A DNA stretch of 37,647 nucleotides, from contig NZ_WNKF01000028.1 of NCBI RefSeq assembly GCF_010119225.1, positions 1-37,647 on the forward strand, read 5' to 3'. How positions within the stretch are numbered: position 1 is the first letter of the stretch; each line of letters starts with the position of its first letter. The notes below the pieces were generated by a model that saw only the letters and a program-made list of their open reading frames with translations, did not search any database and was not told the DNA's origin. This document shows, in pieces, positions 34,548 through 37,647 of the stretch. This DNA is from Cyclobacterium roseum. GTDB lineage: Bacteria; Bacteroidota; Bacteroidia; Cytophagales; Cyclobacteriaceae. Made by a program: the position numbers and the translations under genes.

Positions 34548-35075
34548 GTGGCGTTTTTATATACCATCAAAGACCAGCAAGCCCTTCATTTTGTGACTTT
34601 CACTGTTCACCAATGGGCAGATATTTTCACCAGAAATGTTTATGTTGAAATCATTACCGAAAGCATCAATTATTGCCAAAAAGCCAAAGGATTAAAGGTA
34701 TATGCCTGGGTAATCATGAGCAATCATTGCCACTTTATACTGAGTAGTGATAAGGTTCCGCTAACGGATATCATTAGGGATTTCAAGAAATATACTGCGA
34801 AAAAAATTGTTGAAGAGATTCGACATAATGAGAAAGAAAGTAGAAGAAAATGGCTTTTATGGTTGTTTCAAAGAGATGGACACATATGGTTTTGGGAAAA
34901 GGGATACCATGGAATCGAGATTTTTTCACAGAAGTTCTTAGAGTCAAAAATAAATTACATTCATCTCAATCCTGTAAAAGCCGGAATAGTAGAAAAAGAA
35001 GAAGAGTACCTTAACAGCAGTTGTGGCGAACTTTATGGCATAAGAAAAAGTAAAATCATTCTGACCGAGTATTGA
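34548..35075 (+). CDS. REP-associated tyrosine transposase (RAYT, Y1/HUH family)
   Basis: 175 residues from GTG 34548, the only sensible start. The HUH motif is SNHCHFIL (H60, H62), and the nucleophile is Y137 in INYIHLNPVKAG, the RAYT hallmark. FTVHQWADIFTR near the N-terminus and WEKGYHGIEI are also typical. RAYTs are domesticated relatives of IS200/IS605 transposases that act on single-stranded hairpins (REPs). The gene lies between array 1 and array 2 of hairpin repeats, the layout known for RAYT-REP systems. All catalytic residues are present. It does not have an orfB partner. Confidence 0.92.
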   Translation: MAFLYTIKDQQALHFVTFTVHQWADIFTRNVYVEIITESINYCQKAKGLKVYAWVIMSNHCHFILSSDKVPLTDIIRDFKKYTAKKIVEEIRHNEKESRRKWLLWLFQRDGHIWFWEKGYHGIEIFSQKFLESKINYIHLNPVKAGIVEKEEEYLNSSCGELYGIRKSKIILTEY

Positions 35076-35095
35076 GGATGCTATTTTAGTAGAAT

Positions 35096-35413
35096 GGACG
35101 GATACGGAAGCAGGATTGCAAATCCTGAGTATCTGGGTTCGACATTGCAAATGTCGAACAGCGCGGCTCCGCGGAATTTGTAATTCCGTGGCACAGATCG
35201 GGGGATTTGGAACCCCCGGACGGGCACGTAAGCAGGATTACAAATCCTGTTTATCTGGGTTCGACATTGCAAATGTCGAACAGCACGGCTCCGCGGAATT
35301 TACAATTCCGTGGCACAGACCGGGGGATTTGGAATCCCCGAAAGGGCACGTAACCAGGATTGCAAATCCTGAGTATCTGCGGTTCGACATTGCAAATGGC
35401 GAACAGCGCGGCT
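35096..35413 (+). repeat. Hairpin repeat array 2 (three units)
   Basis: Same ~122-bp unit and same orientation as the first array; h1 hairpins start at 35113, 35235 and 35357. It begins cggatacggaagcaggattg, a variant shared only with the first unit of array 1, and stops after an h2 at cagcgcggc, the same right boundary as array 1. Confidence 0.92.
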
Positions 35414-35512
35414 ATGAGGAACCGGAAAACGGGCTGAATGTGACAAATACACAGGCTGTTGTGCGCAGATGTACTCGTTTCACCATGCTTCTTCTCTCCT
35501 TAACGCTAGATA

Positions 35513-37393
35513 TTACTTCCACTCTGCTAAATTTTTACGCTTCTCCCGTACCTTGTCCAGGGAATGCTCCGGCACGAGCAGCACTTGGAATTCCAGTTCT
35601 TCTCCAGGCTGAGCATGGTACTCAAAACCCACCATTACCGTTCCCGGGTTGGGGGCATCGTAGTCTGTTCCAGGGTCCGTACTATAGGTTTTCCATTGGA
35701 CACCTTCCAATCCCTGAATCATTAGATGAAGCTTTTTTCCCGCCTGGGTTAATTGGGCTTTATCTCCGTCCAACGTGACTTCAGCCGGGGTCAGCATGTT
35801 CCACCGGATATGGGATCGGGAGTTATTGTTCCGGATTTCATCCCTTACCACCACATACGACTGGTCCACGATGGCCACTCCCCTACGGAATTGCTCCAAT
35901 TGGTTTTTATAAACGGAAGTTACATCGGAAACAGCAAAAGGAAAATCATCCGACCTTCCGTGTTGATCAATTTTGGCATAGCCATCCACCCTTTGTAAGG
36001 CAGCATCTATGGTGAGGGTATTGTGAACATAATTATTGAGGCGGAAAACGGTCCATCTTTCCGCATCCTGCGTTCTTCCAAAAAGTTGAATCCCTTTGGA
36101 CTCCAGCGACTCGTAGTTCTGGCTACCAAAATCCATGGCCCAGCGTACCCCCTCGGCTTCCATAATAAAAGAGCCTACATCCATGTGTCCGTGGTTTACA
36201 GAAGGGGAACCGGCCTTAAAACCCAAATAGATGGCGTTCGGATCGGTCCAGGAAGTTCTCATCAGTGCTACGGGGTTGGCTCCCTGTCCTACCCAGACCT
36301 TCTCATCAGGCACCGGGATGTTTTCCAGCGGGATATTTTTCCCCCAAATCAAAGCAGCAGGAAGCACTCGATTTCTGTTCAACCCACTTAGGTCCGACTG
36401 GTCGAGATAATCCCGCTCTACCCATAGCAGAGAGGCTTGTTCGTTCTTCCGGGCAAACCAGAACATGGCAGGAGTTAAATTCCCTTTGCCTCCTCCGGCA
36501 TCTCCCCAATTGTAAGCATATCCGGTTACCCCGGTCATGTGTTCATAAAATCCGGCAGTTTCAAGAAAACCGGGGGTATTGGTTAGGCCAAAGTCTGTTC
36601 CGTAAACTTTCTCCAGCACATCCAAAAACAAAACATTAAAGGTGGTCCCGTACCCCCAGTAACCATATCCTTCCGGGTAAGCCCCATCAGGTTGGTAATC
36701 ATCCATGGCTTTCGCAATGGTGTCCACCGCCCGTTGGAGGGTACGGTGGGCCAGGTCAGGATAATCCTCATATACCGCTAACGCCCCGTAAATCATTCCT
36801 GCATTGCATACCTGATTCCAGTTATGGGTGGCATCTAAAAACCAATTGTACTCCTCATTAAACGAGGGCTCCAAGCCCATATTCACTATGGCTTCTTTAA
36901 TCTTAGTTTTGCTATCTTGTGCCAACGTGTCAAAAAGCCAATCATAGCCAATCGCCAGGGCCATGGTCATTTCGGCCACATCCAGAAAATGGCTGGGATT
37001 CCAATCGCTAAAACCGGAAATATTCACCATCTCCTGTTCTGCTCGTTGGGCAAACCTGGACGCTCCTGTCAATCGGTAAGCATAGCTAAGGTGGAATATT
37101 CTTCTCAATGCCTCCCTGGAAACAGAAAGCAACCTTCGGCCGATTTGTTTCCTTTCCAACAGGTCTTCTCCTATGATTTGATCGGATTCCTGAATAATGG
37201 CTTGATGCAAGCGATTCCATCGCTGATCGTTTTCAATCAGCTGATTGATTTCTACTTCCTCCCCTTCCAATAGCAAAATCCTGGGGTGACTCTTTACGGG
37301 AACTTCTACTGGAACTTCTTGGGCCCAGGTGGGAGAAAAGACAAGCATCATTCCTAAAAGGAAAAATGGATATGCCAATAATTTCAAATTCAT
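35513..37393 (-). CDS. Heparinase II/III-family (DUF4962-like) lyase
   Basis: 626 residues. Signal peptide (LLAYPFFLLGMMLVFSPTWAQ), then a short linker with VKSHPRILL, an alpha/alpha toroid (LSYAYRLTG, AIGYDWLFDTL, THNWNQVCNAGMIYGAL, GYGYWGYGTTFNV), and the C-terminal beta-sandwich with the signature SVNHGHMDVGSFIMEAEG and WAMDFGSQNY. Likely an exported lyase for an acidic polysaccharide; substrate unknown. It is a second such enzyme, only distantly similar to the one at 28849-30804, and sits alone between repeat arrays 2 and 3 with no regulator or transporter beside it. Confidence 0.88.
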   Translation of the reverse strand: MNLKLLAYPFFLLGMMLVFSPTWAQEVPVEVPVKSHPRILLLEGEEVEINQLIENDQRWNRLHQAIIQESDQIIGEDLLERKQIGRRLLSVSREALRRIFHLSYAYRLTGASRFAQRAEQEMVNISGFSDWNPSHFLDVAEMTMALAIGYDWLFDTLAQDSKTKIKEAIVNMGLEPSFNEEYNWFLDATHNWNQVCNAGMIYGALAVYEDYPDLAHRTLQRAVDTIAKAMDDYQPDGAYPEGYGYWGYGTTFNVLFLDVLEKVYGTDFGLTNTPGFLETAGFYEHMTGVTGYAYNWGDAGGGKGNLTPAMFWFARKNEQASLLWVERDYLDQSDLSGLNRNRVLPAALIWGKNIPLENIPVPDEKVWVGQGANPVALMRTSWTDPNAIYLGFKAGSPSVNHGHMDVGSFIMEAEGVRWAMDFGSQNYESLESKGIQLFGRTQDAERWTVFRLNNYVHNTLTIDAALQRVDGYAKIDQHGRSDDFPFAVSDVTSVYKNQLEQFRRGVAIVDQSYVVVRDEIRNNNSRSHIRWNMLTPAEVTLDGDKAQLTQAGKKLHLMIQGLEGVQWKTYSTDPGTDYDAPNPGTVMVGFEYHAQPGEELEFQVLLVPEHSLDKVREKRKNLAEWK

Positions 37394-37423
37394 GGTTATT
37401 CAGGTTTGTTTTAAACGTTAATA

Positions 37424-37647
37424 GCTCTGCGGCATTTGTAATCCCCGGACGTGGCCGTAACCAGGATTGCAAATCCTGATTATCTGTGGTTCGACATTAC
37501 AAATGTCGAACAGCACGGCTCTTCGGAATTTGTAATTCCGTGGCACAGATCGGGGGATTTGGAATCCCCGGACGGATACGTAAGCAGGATTACAAATCCT
37601 GTTTATCTGTGGTTCGACATTGCAAATATCGAACAGCACGGCTCCGC
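37424..37647 (+). repeat. Hairpin repeat array 3, cut by window end (at least two units)
   Basis: Starts with the same hybrid hairpin as array 1 (gctctgcggcatttgtaatc plus c), then h1 at 37464 and 37587, both followed by h2; continues past the window edge. Same orientation as arrays 1 and 2. It lies 31 nt upstream of the start codon of the lyase, so that gene's promoter must lie within or overlap the array. Confidence 0.92.

Noticed and set aside
35081..35272. Open frames in array 2, and similar ones at 37418-37639
   Set aside because: Same repeat-derived frames as in array 1.
33741..35413. CRISPR array
   Set aside because: Units are repeated over their full 122 bp with no unique spacers, and no cas genes are present.

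Overview
The window looks like a chromosomal piece of a Bacteroidota bacterium, most likely a Cytophagales (Cyclobacteriaceae-like) relative. Supporting signs are two proteins with T9SS C-terminal sorting domains, -7 boxes of the TAnnTTTG type upstream of several genes, a fused ribBA, an Mrp with N-terminal DUF59 domain next to a NifU-type scaffold, and heparinase-type polysaccharide lyases. No taxonomic search was run, so this is inference. Layout: (1) 1-12.9 kb is an AT-rich accessory island ending at the 3' side of a tRNA-CAT gene. Its left part holds three plus-strand genes, each followed by a non-coding element: a membrane-anchored protein split by a frameshift, a Shedu-type (DUF4263) nuclease and a pentapeptide-repeat membrane protein. 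Two of these elements are long imperfect palindromes resembling integron attC sites; after the third gene lies a group II intron-like 3' remnant. A minus-strand serine recombinase follows, then a minus-strand type I restriction-modification operon (xre-type regulator broken by an in-frame stop, hsdM, hsdS, hsdR; each junction overlapping). (2) 13.2-15 kb: YihX-like HAD phosphatase overlapping an M50 membrane protease, then about 0.85 kb of imperfect non-coding repeats rich in CCCCCTT/AAGGGGG hairpins. (3) 15.8-23.3 kb, minus strand: rhodanese, T9SS-exported protein, PASTA protein, M43 metalloprotease with T9SS domain, NifU-like protein and Mrp ATPase. (4) 23.4-28.2 kb, plus strand: dnaG, ribBA, a secreted protein translationally coupled to surE. 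(5) 28.2-30.8 kb, minus strand: a GH30 glycosidase reduced to its two ends by an apparent internal deletion, and a heparinase II/III-family lyase. (6) 30.9-33.7 kb, plus strand: a tightly overlapping operon of a TsdA-like diheme cytochrome c, an outer-membrane barrel and a thioredoxin-like protein, preceded by a CRP/FNR-type palindrome at class II spacing from a -7 box. (7) 33.7-37.6 kb: three arrays of a ~122-bp unit, each unit carrying four small hairpins (two in one orientation, two inverted), around a REP-associated tyrosine transposase (RAYT) and a second heparinase-family lyase. The most striking items are this BIME-like array/RAYT system, the attC-like cassette region carrying a Shedu nuclease with the intron scar, and three decaying genes (frameshift, nonsense, internal deletion).
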